Positions 44,830 to 55,512 of a stretch of DNA of 64,000 nt are shown piece after piece. How positions within the stretch are numbered: the first letter of the stretch is position 1; every line of letters starts with the position of its first letter. The translations under genes and the position numbers were made by a program. This stretch comes from Micropterus salmoides (taxonomy: Eukaryota; Chordata; Actinopteri; Centrarchiformes; Centrarchidae), in NCBI RefSeq assembly GCF_014851395.1, contig NW_024041484.1, positions 3,055,015-3,119,014 of the forward strand, in the 5' to 3' direction. The notes under the pieces are model-generated. The model had not been told where the DNA came from. It did no database searches and worked only from the letters and a program-made list of their open reading frames with translations.

Positions 44830-45092
44830 CACTGAACAAAATTATAAACGCAACACTTGTTTTTGCCGCCATTCATCATGAGCTTAACTCAAAGATCTGA
44901 GACATTCTCTATGTACACATAACGCCTATTTCTCTCAAATATTATTCATAAATCTGTCACAATCTCTGTTAGTGAGCACTTCTCCTTTGCCAAGATAATC
45001 CATCCACCTCACAGGTGTGGCATATCAAGATGCTGATCAGACAGCAAGGGTATTGCACAGGTGAAAAATGTACAGTTCAATCACACAGCACA

Positions 45093-45946
45093 ATGCCACA
45101 GATGTCGCAAGTTTTGAGGGAGTGTGCAATTGGCATGCTGACAGCAGGAATGTCCACCAGAGCTGTTGCCCGTGAACTGAATGTTCATTTCTCTACCACA
45201 AGCCAAAGGCGTTTCAGAGAATTTGACAGTACATGCAACCGACATCACAACTGCAGACCACGTGTAACCACACCAGCCCAGGACCTCCACATCCAGCATC
45301 TTCACCTCCAAGATCGTCTGAGACCAGCCACCCGGACAGCTGCTGCAACATCTTAGCATAGCCAAAGAATTTCTGTTCAATCTGTCAGGAACTGTCTTAG
45401 GGATGCTCATTTGCATGCTCGTCGTCCTCACCTGACTGCAGTTCATCATCGTAACCAACTTGCATGGGCAAATGCTCACATTTGATGGTGTCTGGCACTT
45501 TGGAGAGGTGTTCTCTTCACGGATGAATCCTGGTTTTCACTGTACAGGGCAGATGGCAGACCGCGTCTAGGGCGTCATGTCGGTGAGCGGTTTGCTGATG
45601 TCAACGTTGGATGGAGTGGCCTATGGTGGCAGTGGGGTTATGGTATAGGCAGGCGTGTGTTATGGACAATGAACACAGGTGCATGTTATTGATGGCAATT
45701 TGAATGCATAGAGATACCGTGACGAGATCCAGAGGCCCATTGTTGTACCATTCATCCACGACCATCACCTCATGTGGCATCATGCACGGCCCCATGTTGC
45801 AAGGATCTGTACACAATTCCTGGAAGCTGAAAACATCCCAGTTCTTGCATGGCCAGCATATTCACCGGACATGTCACCCATTGAGCATGTTTGGGATGCT
45901 CTGGATCAGCGTATACGACAGCGTTTCCCAGGACCTCCCAAAATCC
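45093..45946 (+). pseudogene. Tc1 transposase, 5' part, decayed
   Basis: The ATG at 45093 begins 'MPQMSQVLRECAIGMLTAG', a helix-turn-helix of the paired type ('MSTRAVARELNVHFSTTS'). The first catalytic Asp is in 'LFTDESWFSL' near 45515. The block with the second Asp ('QHDNARPH' in family members) is reduced to 'CTRPHVARICTQF' by a small deletion. The third acidic residue region reads 'SPDMSPIEHVWDALD'. Stops occur at about 45355 and 45483, with several frame changes. The remaining C-terminal codons lie at 48231-48332. It would have cut and pasted the element at TA sites; it is now dead. Confidence 0.88.
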
Positions 45947-46166
45947 GAGAGGGGTCCGAGAGGTTAGTTATTTGTCCAAAAAAGATAAAATAAAGATCTA
46001 TATTGTTTAGAATGTTCGGTGTAGCTTTTCACACTACTTTAAACAGTGTGCAAAGACTTTGCTGGCTTTGTGAATTAATCTGAAGTAAAGTGAATTGAAG
46101 TTTATGTACTACGACAGTGTTTTGTACCCTTTCCTGAAGAAAGTTACCCCCTGTCCTGCATGATTT

Positions 46167-46262
46167 AATCTCTCGCTGCTTCAACACAGCTGATTGAAGC
46201 AGCTTCAGGATTCATAACGAGTTGATAGTTTGAATCAGCTGTTTTGGAGCAGTGAGAGATTT
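46167..46262. repeat. Imperfect foldback inside R2
   Basis: The arms 'aatctctcgctgcttcaaca' and, reversed, 'aatctctcactgctccaaaa' pair over about 30 bases with few mismatches around a roughly 35-base centre that also carries partial complementarity. The phrase is common in fish repeats. Confidence 0.6.
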
Positions 46263-46686
46263 AACACACACAGTTATTTAAACAATTATCCACATAAAGA
46301 CACTGCTCCTCACCACAGCCACTGTTGGCATATCCCAATTTGCACGATTTAGATGTACAAATATTGATAGTGGTAGATATTGATGGAACATGCCAAGACC
46401 CATGCATTCAGACTTTTTTTAATGTTTTGGATAACGCATATCAGTCACTGCTGCCAACTCCTGTGCAATCTGTGTGTGTACAGTGAATGAAGTAAAAGCA
46501 TTGTTTCAGTAGGCTACTAACTTTTGTGTCTCCATTCATTTTTAAAAAGTGGATATTTACAAAAATATCAATACAGGTGTACATGTTGCATTGCATGTGT
46601 GTTCATTTTTACGGATTTTAGTTTGATAGTCCACATAGTCCAGCAGGGTTCTAGTTACGTTCCAGAAGGAGAGTCTGAGCACTTAA

Positions 46687-47443
46687 GGTGCGTTCCCACC
46701 GAAAGCAAATTTAATATTCGCCCCGCTTTACAAGTGCGAGTTTGAGCGCTGGACATTTTGAGTGTTCACACGTGCGTTTTAAGCGAATAAACACAGCCCG
46801 CAAATACTACAGCTATATGAACACAAAGTAAACCCTTTGCTGTGATTTAATTGCAATAAACGGATCAAACTTTTTTTTATATAAAAATGAAGTTGTAGTC
46901 CAGCAGAACTCTGGTGCCATCCGACGCTAACAACAACAGTGGAATCGGATGTGCACGGAAGCTAGCTGCCGACAAGCATGAGTGAAGATAAGTCGTAATT
47001 CCAAAAACTAAAGTAAAAAGCTAATTTAATAAAAGCAGTTAACTCTGACCTCCTCACACTGGTAAACGGCGTAGTTGTCAGAGCAGAATTCCTACTACTA
47101 CGGGTGTTTATTTCTCCGAAAGCTGCAGCGCTACTCCCAGTCCACTTCCCCGTTCATTAGCAGCTCCCCGTCGGCCAGTGGATTGTCATTACACCGCTTG
47201 CTTGGTCCTCTATAAACAACGCTCCAAAGTTGCCGGTGACATTTGGACAATCTCACTGCTGATAGGCTTTCGCAACATCGCATCAAGCAAATTTCTCGCC
47301 CAAGTTGAAAAATTTGAGCTCACGTGAACCGACGCCTCATTCGCGCCGCCCGGAGCGAATTCACAGGAATTCACGTCTTTGCATTTACTTTGTACCTAAT
47401 CAAGCGCCCAAAACCCTGGATTCGCTTTCGGTGGGACCGCACC
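46687..47443. mobile_element. 757-bp TTAA-flanked non-autonomous DNA transposon
   Basis: The inverted ends 'ggtgcgttcccaccgaaagc' (46687-46706) and the complement of 47424-47443 match at 19 of 20. TTAA lies just outside on the left (46683-46686) and, one base further, on the right (47445-47448). R1 at 22660-22690 lacks it, giving a near-empty site. It has no coding capacity. TTAA would suggest a piggyBac-like origin, but the superfamily is not proven. A related, longer copy begins at 31745. Confidence 0.75.
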
Positions 47444-48344
47444 TTTAATCATGCATCTGTGGGGGTCACTAATTCATTTACCAACAACCATTATTTTTAA
47501 TCACAAATGTACATTATATTAAGAAACACACTAAAATAAATACGTTTTCCAAATGAACTATGCTGCGCACCAAATCAATGTCATTATGACATGATTAATA
47601 ATAATTAATGATACCATAAAGGGCAGGTTGTTGCAGTATCACACACATCTGGGGCAAGTAGTGTGCTGCTGTGTGTGAGAGAAAGTGTTGACCACGTAAT
47701 GAACACTAAAGTCTCTGTCCAGGCTTCTATTATTTATTTATTAATCCCCCGCCGGTAACGGGGGAGAGGCTGAGTTACACTCTTAATCAACGACGATTTT
47801 TCTGTGAATGGATGTGGCTAGCTGTTTGGATGGAGTTAATGTCATATTTTGACAGAATAAATAAATAGTGCCTGTAAAAAAAGATACCATTACTAGTTGA
47901 ATGATTGAAGCGATATACAGTGGGCTTTGTTGCTACATCGGCACGTTAAGTGCTAAGTAGAATAGGCTCATGCTATATTTAAGGAATTAGCCTGCTATTT
48001 TCCCGATGCAGTGTTGACTAAATAATTAAATATAAATCAACAACAAAAAACCTCCCCCTATGTCTACATGATTAAACGTTATAATATTTGAATGTGTTTC
48101 CTGTCAAATCGCAAGCTTTTATTTTGTAGTTTTTGCATGTATTTCCTGTCCTGACCAGCCTGACAGTGGAGGTCTGCAGTGGAAGTGGCTTGACAGTGGA
48201 GGTCTGCAGTTGGACCCTCTTGCAATATCCAGCAACTTCGTACAGCCATTGAAGAGCAGTGGACTAACATTCCACAAGCCACAATCAACAACCTGTGTGA
48301 AGGAGACGTGTTGCACTGCGAGAGGCAAATGCTCATTATTAAAT

Positions 48345-48424
48345 TTTGCGCATAACAATGCGATTAATCGCAAGAAAATCATGCAATTAATTGCGATTTA
48401 AAAAATGTATCGTTGCCCAGCACT
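48345..48424 (-). repeat. hAT-type terminus fragment
   Basis: On the complement it starts 'tagtgctgggcaacgat', followed by 'gcgattaatcgc' motifs, as in a widespread fish hAT family. Only one end is found. It abuts the truncated Tc1. Confidence 0.5.
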
Positions 48425-50128
48425 AATTAATAGCATTAACAGGTAAAAAGAGTTAGAAACACATCTTAAAGACAATCAGACACCTACAGGTGAAATCAAT
48501 TTTCCAATTAACCCTGTTACCGTATGTATCTGAAAGAGTAAAGTCAAACCCCACAACATGTGTTTCTGTGACATGTGCTTTGTCCCTCCACCACTGAGCA
48601 GCACAGCAGGGTTGACCTTATTGCAACTTTTGAAACAATCTTATTAGTGACACATTTAGAAACTGCTGCAGGTGTAATCAATCATCCAATCAAAGTAAGC
48701 TGAGGCTTTGAAATTAGACTGCTCCACTGAGCACAGATTGTCAGTTCTTGTAAAGGCCGTGGTAGTATTAAAGGCTGAACTGGCTAAATGCTACAGACTT
48801 GTTCTGATGATCTGTACAACTGTGCTTAATTTGGTAAATATATTAAAGAGATACAGCAGTTAATATGTAGTATTGTGAATTTTTTCTATGGCCACAAGGT
48901 GGGGGTAATGGTGACACGCTTAAATGTACATCCTCATTGAGTACTTGTTTACCAAGTCAGCAGAATTGTAGAAATATCATGTTTTGATGTTACTGTAGGG
49001 ACCTCTGTGGGTAGAATAAAATGTTACACATTTGTACAATGTGGCTGTTTGTACAATATGTTAAATGGTACCTGTATTAAGTAACAAGTCATTTTTCGGT
49101 TTTTCAGTTTTAAACAAAAAACAAAGGAGCCTAACCCTAACCCTAACAATAGTTCATGTTTGCTGTGTACCATTGGATGTACTGACAACAATCACTGAAT
49201 TAATTTGATACTGAAGAAATCTTAAAAACTAGAGTATTCAGGAAAGCGTTCCTGTGCCATTTGCTAGTGAGTTACAAACTGAACTTTGAGCCAATAGCAG
49301 CCTCCGCTACTGCAGCTATATCATATTTTTCAAACTTATGTTCAAGCTCATCTTAATTACATTTAATCAGGCACCGCCCTCGCGTGTGTATCTGCTGCAA
49401 GTTTATCAAGTGAAACACACGAAGCTACACTAATCAGACACATTAAAAATCAAAATCAATATTTTTCCATTTTGTTTTTAAAACAAAAAAACAATGTCTG
49501 TTTTTTGTTTTTTCCAATTTTGAAACGAAATAATTAAAGAACAAACCATACACGGATTATTCACAAGCAGATGGCACAGCAATTTGGGGTTCAGTATCTT
49601 GCCTAAGGATACTTCGACATGCAGACTGGGGGATCAAACACTTTGAATGATCTTCTTATAAGTGGACGACCGCTCTACCCCCATAGACACAGCCACCCTC
49701 AACATCCCCATATTTAATTGCAATCTAATTTAGCATTGAAGACTTATCTCAGTTAAGCGCATCAGGCCACGCCTTCGAAAGTTTGGTAACCGGATACAAA
49801 CGGTAAGTGATCCCCCAAAAGCAAACTAATATGTATTGTTTGGGGTCTTCTAAAGATGGTACAGTACAGACAGGCAAAATGGACGTGGCCTATATCAGTC
49901 GAATCAGCTTCATCCAAGGAACACATTACACCAATATTGTCGTGACAAGCTTCACGTTGTGAAATATAAAACGCGTAATAACTGACCACTTGGTGGTGTT
50001 ATGGGTACCTGATACATTGTGCCAAGCGGATTCACAGGAAAACATGGGATTGGACCCAAATTGCTGTCACCTTGGAGCAGATTCAGTTCTTTGAATGTAT
50101 TAACAAAAGAAGTAAAACTTACAAAGGT
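48425..50128. other. Unassigned region with one antisense SINE fragment
   Basis: No gene is recognised. 49570-49695 is a SINE fragment. A short CCTAACCCTAACCCTAAC run at 49131-49148 is too small to be telomeric. Confidence 0.45.
49570..49695 (-). repeat. tRNA-derived SINE fragment, antisense
   Basis: It carries the complement of the SINE body seen at 58728-59025: 'gggttcagtatcttgcc', 'acttcgacatgcagac', 'gaccgctctacc'. It is diverged and lacks the tail. Confidence 0.7.
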
Positions 50129-50133
50129 GGGAC

Positions 50134-51025
50134 TGTCATGGGGCTACCCCATGCCTTCATTGAAGTCAGCAGTGTTGGTCTTGGCATGCTAAGCTAATCT
50201 TAGCTGAGCATTAGCATAGGACGGTTACCCTTAGCATATGGGCTAGCATCAATGGACACATGGCCTGTCATTTCATGTCAGTTCATATAAGTACTGGTCA
50301 GAAGAGTTGAAATCATGGTTGGATAAATACAACACATACACAGTTCATTTCAAGTAATTTATTTTAGCTTATGGGATTTACCCAAGGTCATTCAAGTGTT
50401 TGTTTTATTCACCTGTTCTCCTCATCAAGCAGGGATCTGGGCCGAAGGGGCAAACAGGAAATGATGGAGTGTGGAGTCATTTATAGGGAGAAGACCTGGA
50501 ATGGTCCAAGTGTGAGCCAGTACAGAGGGGTGTACGGGAGTATCTTAAAGTTGCTCTTTTGAGAAGCTTTTGTTTAGCCGGTAACATTTCATTTCTGGTT
50601 TTCTAGTTGATTTGTTGTGTGGTGATGTAGCCAGAGATGTGTTTGATGGTTGAGATAACATAATGCTGTTTAATTGATTGTCAATTAACTTTGGTTTGTC
50701 TTGTAGGAGGGGCTTCTGGTATAAAGGAAGGAGGCAGAGGCCCCCTGGAGAGAGAACAGCTTGGGCCTGGAAGTGCACATGTGCTGGAGCCCAATAGTCA
50801 GGGCTGATATAGGTTTTGTTTTGTGTAATCTCAGTTTGTAATGATGATTTGAATAGTATATACTTTGTTTTCTCGTTGTTTGTTTTTGTTAATTTTGATA
50901 TATTTTTACAATACCTCACTTGCACAACTGCACTTTCTACGCATCTGGTTTAAAAATAAATTGAAGCACCAGGTGAAGAACTCATGTCCATGTCTCCTCC
51001 TTCCACCATGGGGCTAAACCTTACA
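50134..51025 (+). mobile_element. Solo LTR with 5-bp target duplication
   Basis: The 892-bp unit starts TGTCATGG and ends CCTTACA, flanked by GGGAC on both sides (50129-50133 and 51026-51030). It contains a TATA-like 'ggtataaagg' at about 50719 and an AATAAA at about 50956, in the order of an LTR promoter and poly(A) site. A 5-bp duplication is usual for Ty3/Gypsy and many other LTR elements. No internal coding region is present, which fits LTR-LTR recombination. Confidence 0.65.
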
Positions 51026-51030
51026 GGGAC

Positions 51031-51411
51031 AGGCAACTCAAAAGGCAAAACTCCAAAGTCCACACTCCAGAGAAAAGCAATAATCCAAACTCCAAATCAA
51101 ATCCAAAAGAGAAACAAGAAACAAAGAGAACACAGAGGAAGGGTTGGGGTGCTTGACAGTCTCACAAAGTACAATAGATGATCCAACAACAAATGATGCA
51201 AAGACAGATGGTGCATTTATGCGCTCCTCGGATGGTCCCATTTCCCGAGTTTGCTCAGAAATCTGATGTTGGCACTTGTAAGAGAGAGACACGGAGTTTG
51301 CAAGTGACAAAACTCTATCATTTGGAAAGTTCATATTAAAAGCTATATTTAGAGCAAACCCTTCTATTATGTTAATTGGTTGAAAGCTCTAGATGTTGAA
51401 TAGGACCTTAG
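51031..51411. other. Unassigned interval
   Basis: AT-rich, with overlapping short frames on opposite strands (50984-51181 and 51038-51334) that show no motif. Confidence 0.4.
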
Positions 51412-51832
51412 TAGTGTTGTAGTCAAGACCGCCCAAACCGAGACCAAGTCGAGACCAAGACCGGAGTTTATCGAGACCGAGACAAGACCAAGACTTTTAG
51501 GGGCTGAGAGCAGTCGAGACCAAGACCGAGGGAGGGCGAGACCGAGTCAAGACCAAGACCAGTTCCCTGCATTGCATGGCACACAATAAAATGTGGAACG
51601 AGATCATAGGTAGTTGATAATGAATAGTTGATCTGAAAGAGCCACATTCCCATTAAAACACCCACATACAAATACTAAGAGCTGAAATCAACGTCTGCAT
51701 CGCAGGGAGGGGTGACAGTCGTTAATTAGGGTTATTGGTTGCATCTGAAGCAATAAGTTTTACTTCCAATCAAAGTTAGGATGTTAACTTAAAGTCTTAA
51801 GACCAAGACCGGTCTCGAGTACTACAACACTA
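51412..51832. mobile_element. hAT-like non-autonomous element ('gagaccaagacc' type)
   Basis: The ends 'tagtgttgtagt' and 'actacaacacta' are perfect inverted repeats of 12 bases. The flanking octamers GACCTTAG and GACCTTTT agree at 6 of 8. The interior is built of degenerate 'cgagaccaagac' repeats, as in a common fish MITE family. It has no coding capacity. Confidence 0.75.
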
Positions 51833-52006
51833 GACCTTTTGTGGACTTCTAGTAGCCTACAGCTCAATATATTTTGACCCCTTTGTCCTCATCTTGGTTA
51901 CCAAAGTTATACAGGATGTGATCACATGTTTTTTGTTGAGGTTTTTAAGAAATGCAGTTGCCCTACACCTAAATATCCCACCTCAAGTACTGAAGAGAGG
52001 CACTGA

Positions 52007-52504
52007 ATGGCGACCGATATAGAGATGGATGAGAAAACATTCAAGCAACACCTGTGTGTAACCAGGTGCAACTGTGCAAAAGTACAATTTGATTATTTCT
52101 CCCAGAAGCTAGAAGAGACAGGTATGGGTGATGTGCATTATTGTGGAGGACCTCAGAATATGCCAACGGTGAAGAATATAGTCATGTTTCTCTGGTACCT
52201 GGCGAATGAAAATTCATTCAGGGAGTTGTCTGACAAATTTGACATCTCCCAAGGTCCTGCCCACAAGGCCTTCATGGAAGTTCTAGAGATAACCTGTCTC
52301 CTTGCTTCCTCATTCATCACTTGGCTAACTGAGTATGAGAAGCAGATCAGTGCAGCAGTCTTCAGAAGAATATGTGGCATTGTTGGATCCATCAATGGCT
52401 GCCAAATTAAGATCCAGAGGCCACCTGTCAGGGGAGGTTATTATCTCAACAGAAAGTCCTTCTATTCAATACTACTGCAAGGCATAGTTGATGAGGGTAC
52501 GTGA
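52007..52504 (+). pseudogene. PIF/Harbinger transposase, 5' part
   Basis: The ATG at 52007 starts a 165-residue frame matching the HARBI1-like nuclease ('FRELSDKFDISQGPAHKAF', 'EKQISAAVFRRICGIVGSI', 'QRPPVRGGYYLNRKSFYSIL'). In active Harbinger nucleases the first catalytic Asp lies in 'GSIDGCHI'; here it is Asn130 ('GSINGCQI'). The frame ends at 'GIVDEGT' just before the region that should continue 'RGRFIDIFAGPPG'. The next 50 or so residues are missing and homology resumes at about 52540. The element's ends are not identified. Confidence 0.85.
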
Positions 52505-52534
52505 CTCTAGAATGTTGAGGTTTTCACCATTCTT

Positions 52535-52927
52535 CCAGAGCTGCAGCTGGGAGAGTACAAGCTCTTGGGAAACACATACATATCCCAGAACTATCCCTTC
52601 ATCGTAACCCCCAAGCGAGACAATGGTGCTCTGCCAATAGACGACCAGCATCTGAATGCTGGAATTAGTTGTTGCAGAGTGGTGGTGGAACAGGCATTTA
52701 GGTGCCTGAATTGTAAGAGGGGGCAGCTGAGAGATCTTCAGAACACCGATGTGGCCATTATGGTGAAGATCTTTGTGGCATCATGTGTTCTGCATAACAT
52801 GTGTATTGGACTGGCAAGGGAGGCATCCAATGACCATCGACATGGGATGACAATAATTGGGCAACTATGTATTTTGAGTAACTCAATGAAAAGACAAAGA
52901 AGATGTGGCTGGCTGCGAGGATGCTGA
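52535..52927 (+). pseudogene. PIF/Harbinger transposase, 3' part
   Basis: Continues the Harbinger nuclease with 'LQLGEYKLLGNTYIS', where 'GDSAYIG' with the second catalytic Asp is expected, so this residue is Asn too. 'YPFIVTPKRDNGALP' and 'RVVVEQAFRCLNCKRGQLRDL' follow; the third catalytic Glu (VVVEQAF) is kept. It ends 'VLHNMC' and a short non-homologous tail. With both Asp residues changed and an internal deletion, it cannot be catalytic. Confidence 0.85.
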
Positions 52928-52946
52928 AAAAATTAAACGTCCTCTG

Positions 52947-52962
52947 TATATATATATATACA
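52947..52962. repeat. (TA)n microsatellite
   Basis: About 16 bases of TA repeats between the Harbinger relic and the Rex1-type LINE. Confidence 0.95.
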
Positions 52963-52991
52963 GTTCTGTAAATTCACTTTTTTATTTTTCA

Positions 52992-54402
52992 GCTCTCCTT
53001 ATCGCAGAATAAAGTTCCCATGTTATGGAAAGAATCCATAGTGATCCCTGTAGCCAAGGCTCCATCACCAAAGGATTTGAATGACTATCGCCCTGTGGCA
53101 CTCACCTCATTAGTCATGAAAGGTTTTGAACGAATTGTGAAAAGGAGTTTACTGGCTATGACACAGAGTATAATTGACACACTCCAGTTTGCATATCAAG
53201 CAAGGAAAGGGGTAGAGGATGCCACAGCAATATTGCTGGATTTAGCTGTTGGCCACCTAGAGGGCAAGAAAACACATGTGCGCCACTGTTTTGTTGATTT
53301 TTCATCAGCTTTTTACTGTATGCAGTCCTATATCCTAGCTCACAGGCTCTGAAAAGTCTTGCGTTGACTCAGGAACCATATGTTGAGGTCACAAAGAACC
53401 CGTGTTAATGACACTTTGTCTGAGGCATTGATGTGTTCTACAGGATCACCCAAGGGGTGTGTCTTGTCGCCTTTATTATTTTTACTTTACACCAATGACT
53501 GCCAGACTACATCTAAATCCAGGTTCATAATTAAGTTTGCAGATGATTCTGTGATTGTCAGCCTCCTGAAGGATCATGCGGTGGGTCATGGACCAGTACT
53601 CGACAATTTTATTAAATGGTGTAATGACTCATACTTGCAACTCACTGTCTTTAAGACTAAAGAGATGCTGATTGACTTTCACCGAAACCCTCCTGTCACG
53701 GCACAGACTCTTATCGATGGCAGAGCCCTAGAGACAGTAAGCCAATAAAGGTACTTGGGCACCCTTCTGGATGATGAATTGACTTTTGATGCCAACACTG
53801 ACTCCATCTGTAAATAGGCCAACCAGAGATTCGTTTTCATGAGGAAGTTGAGGGGTTTTAACGTTGACAGATTGTTTTTGAAAATGTATTATTCATCTTT
53901 TATTGAGTCAATGTTAACTTTTGCAATGATCTGCTGGTTTGGCAATCTCAGCATGATTAACAAAAATAGGCTGAGGAAGATTGTTAAACGTTGCCAAAAC
54001 ACCATTGGCATTAGTTTGAATGTTTTTAAAGAGAGCCATTCAGAAGGCAAAGGCCATCTTGGTGGACCCTCGACACCCTCTTCTCGCAAAGTTTAAACTT
54101 CTGCCATCAGGGAGGAAGTACACTGTCCCTAGAAGGGCCAAATCAAATAGATATTTGAGATCATTTGTTCAGTCAGCTGTTGGGTTTTAAAACAAACTGT
54201 AGGCCTGGTTGCTGTTGCACATATATTGTAATACAGGAGTTAAGGATATACAGTGCTCTATATTTCATGGTCGCTTTACTGTATGTTGATAACACCTATT
54301 TTATGTTTTATTATTTATTACTTGGTTGATGTGTTTTAACTACTGTTGCAAAACAAATTGCCCCTCGGGGACAATAAAGGCTATCAAATCAAATCAAATC
54401 TG
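52992..54402 (+). mobile_element. Rex1/CR1-type LINE, 5' truncated
   Basis: The RT and C-terminal parts of a CR1-group LINE are followed by a short 3' UTR ('tgcccctcggggacaataaagg') and a tail of (AAATC)n at 54385-54402. The 'ctcggggacaataaagg' phrase at the end is characteristic of this fish group. Confidence 0.8.
52995..54096 (+). pseudogene. Rex1/CR1-type reverse transcriptase, decayed
   Basis: Frames at 53020-53352, 53380-53748 and 53839-54096 carry, in order: 'LNDYRPVALTSLVMKGFERI', 'LQFAYQARKGVEDATAILL', 'FVDFSSAFYCMQ', 'GSPKGCVLSPLLFLLYTND', the catalytic 'FADDSVIVSLL', 'WCNDSYLQL..KTKEMLIDF', 'YLGTLLDDEL', and the C-terminal 'FYxSFIESMLTFAMICWFGN'. The Gly-Ala-Pro-Gln-Gly motif of active copies is 'GSPKG' here. 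Stops at 53350, 53746 and 53816 and the loss of the part after 'LAHRL' make it inactive. Confidence 0.85.
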
Positions 54403-54487
54403 TTAACTGTACAATAAACTTAAGAAACCTATGCAAATACACTTTTACTAACAAAGACCACGCCCACGAACATAGAAGATTTAAAAT

Positions 54488-55511
54488 CAGGGCTGAAACG
54501 ATAAATCGATAAAATTGATTAATAAACTGCTTCGACACATTCATTGCATCGATGCTTCGTTTAATCCATGTAACTATACAGCACAGTGTTTTGCACGGAC
54601 ATTTATTACTGTCGCACATCGTGTTTACGCTGGAAACACCACGTGATTATGATGGAGCAATTTGCAAAGTGGAGGAAGAGAGAGAAAAAAGGGAGGGACA
54701 AAGAAGAAAGTGTCCAAAGTATGGGATTATTTCAAGCTAAAGAAAAACAACTCTGTGTCCGTCCACCGTAAAAAACAAAACTTCGCAAACACGACGGCAG
54801 CTGAACAAAAAGCCCCGGTGTTCTGCCAGCGGACCACAGACAAGGTAACAGTAACAGCAACTTTAGCATTTAACTGAAATCATGATTGATTGTTGAGTTG
54901 AAGCCAAAGTAAGCTGCTGTCCTCAGCTGAAAATGTGCACATGTGCGTTTGTTCTCCTTTTTGGGCTGTAAGTTGTAACCTCACAGTCAAGAGCTAACTG
55001 GGTGTCGGGAGCTGCACCTTTTAACTCCCCTGCAGCTCTCTCTGTAGCTCAGACAATCCCTGCTATCTGCGTGTGCTAATCCATCCTTCACCCATAATCT
55101 TTGTCTTTATAACTGTTATCTTTATAATAACAAACAACAGCTGTTTCGTGTGCAGGATCGCTCATTTCCCGTTTCACATTTCACGTGTGTTTTGTTGACA
55201 AAACGTGGTTTGGAAACCTGGGTCGGGTGACAGCTGCTGTAGTATGTGTGTGTGTCCCGGTCACGCACTGTATAGCACTCGGGTGATGTTTGTGTTTGTA
55301 AAGCAGCTGTCTAGTTGTTGGTCTGATGTTTGCTGTATGACACACTACGAATTTCCGAAAGGACTAATAAATATCTATCTACCTATAAACGTGCACAGCT
55401 GATTCCGTAACGTCGCAGCCAAGCAAAAGTACTTCTTAAACAACACATTGATAAATCGTTGAAATAATCTTTTGAAGCTTCGATTACTAAATCATCGTAA
55501 GCTGCAGCCCT
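54488..55511 (+). mobile_element. hAT element with 8-9 bp target duplication
   Basis: ATTTAAAAT flanks it on both sides (54479-54487 and 55512-55520). The ends are CAGGGCTGAAACG and, on the complement, AGGGCTGCAGC, typical of a fish hAT. It is 1.02 kb, too short for a full transposase. A BED-finger-like fragment ('VSKVWDYFKLKKN') lies at about 54700-54760, so it seems to be an internally deleted derivative of an autonomous hAT. Confidence 0.85.
54650..54877 (+). pseudogene. BED-type zinc-finger N-terminus of a hAT transposase (fragment)
   Basis: The frame at 54662-54877 includes 'KKKVSKVWDYFKLKKNNS'. The 'S-x-V-W-D-Y-F' stretch is the start of BED fingers found at the N-terminus of hAT transposases. 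The expected Cys-x2-Cys and His pairs are not visible in the same frame, so the domain is broken. The rest of the transposase is deleted. Confidence 0.5.
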
Positions 55512-55512
55512 A

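Larger units (their letters stand above)
45947..48222 (+). repeat. Repeat R, copy R2, inserted in the Tc1
   Basis: Near-identical octamers flank it: CAAAATCC (45939-45946) and CAATATCC (48223-48230); the family consensus at this Tc1 site is a single CAATATCC. The ends show a possible inverted match ('gaggggtcc' at the left, 'ggaccctc' at the right). The core matches R1 (22428-23546). It contains the nested element 46687-47443. An 8-bp duplication points to the hAT superfamily. No transposase is visible. Confidence 0.65.
44830..48332 (+). mobile_element. Tc1-type transposon split by repeat R2
   Basis: The left end starts after TA (44828-44829) with the familiar fish Tc1 terminus 'cactgaacaaaattataaac'. 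The left arm and the 5' part of the transposase run to 45946. The transposase 3' part resumes at 48223-48332 ('caatatccagcaacttcg' to 'gaggcaaatg'). The right inverted repeat is missing; at 48333 the sequence changes to a hAT-like terminus. The 2.3 kb between the halves is repeat R2. Confidence 0.85.

Noticed and set aside
46524..46745. 73-codon frame in repeat R2
   Set aside because: It crosses the border between R2 and the nested TTAA element, so it cannot be an ancestral gene.
49131..49148. Telomere-like CCTAACCCTAACCCTAAC run
   Set aside because: Only about three units; far too short for a telomere or an interstitial array.
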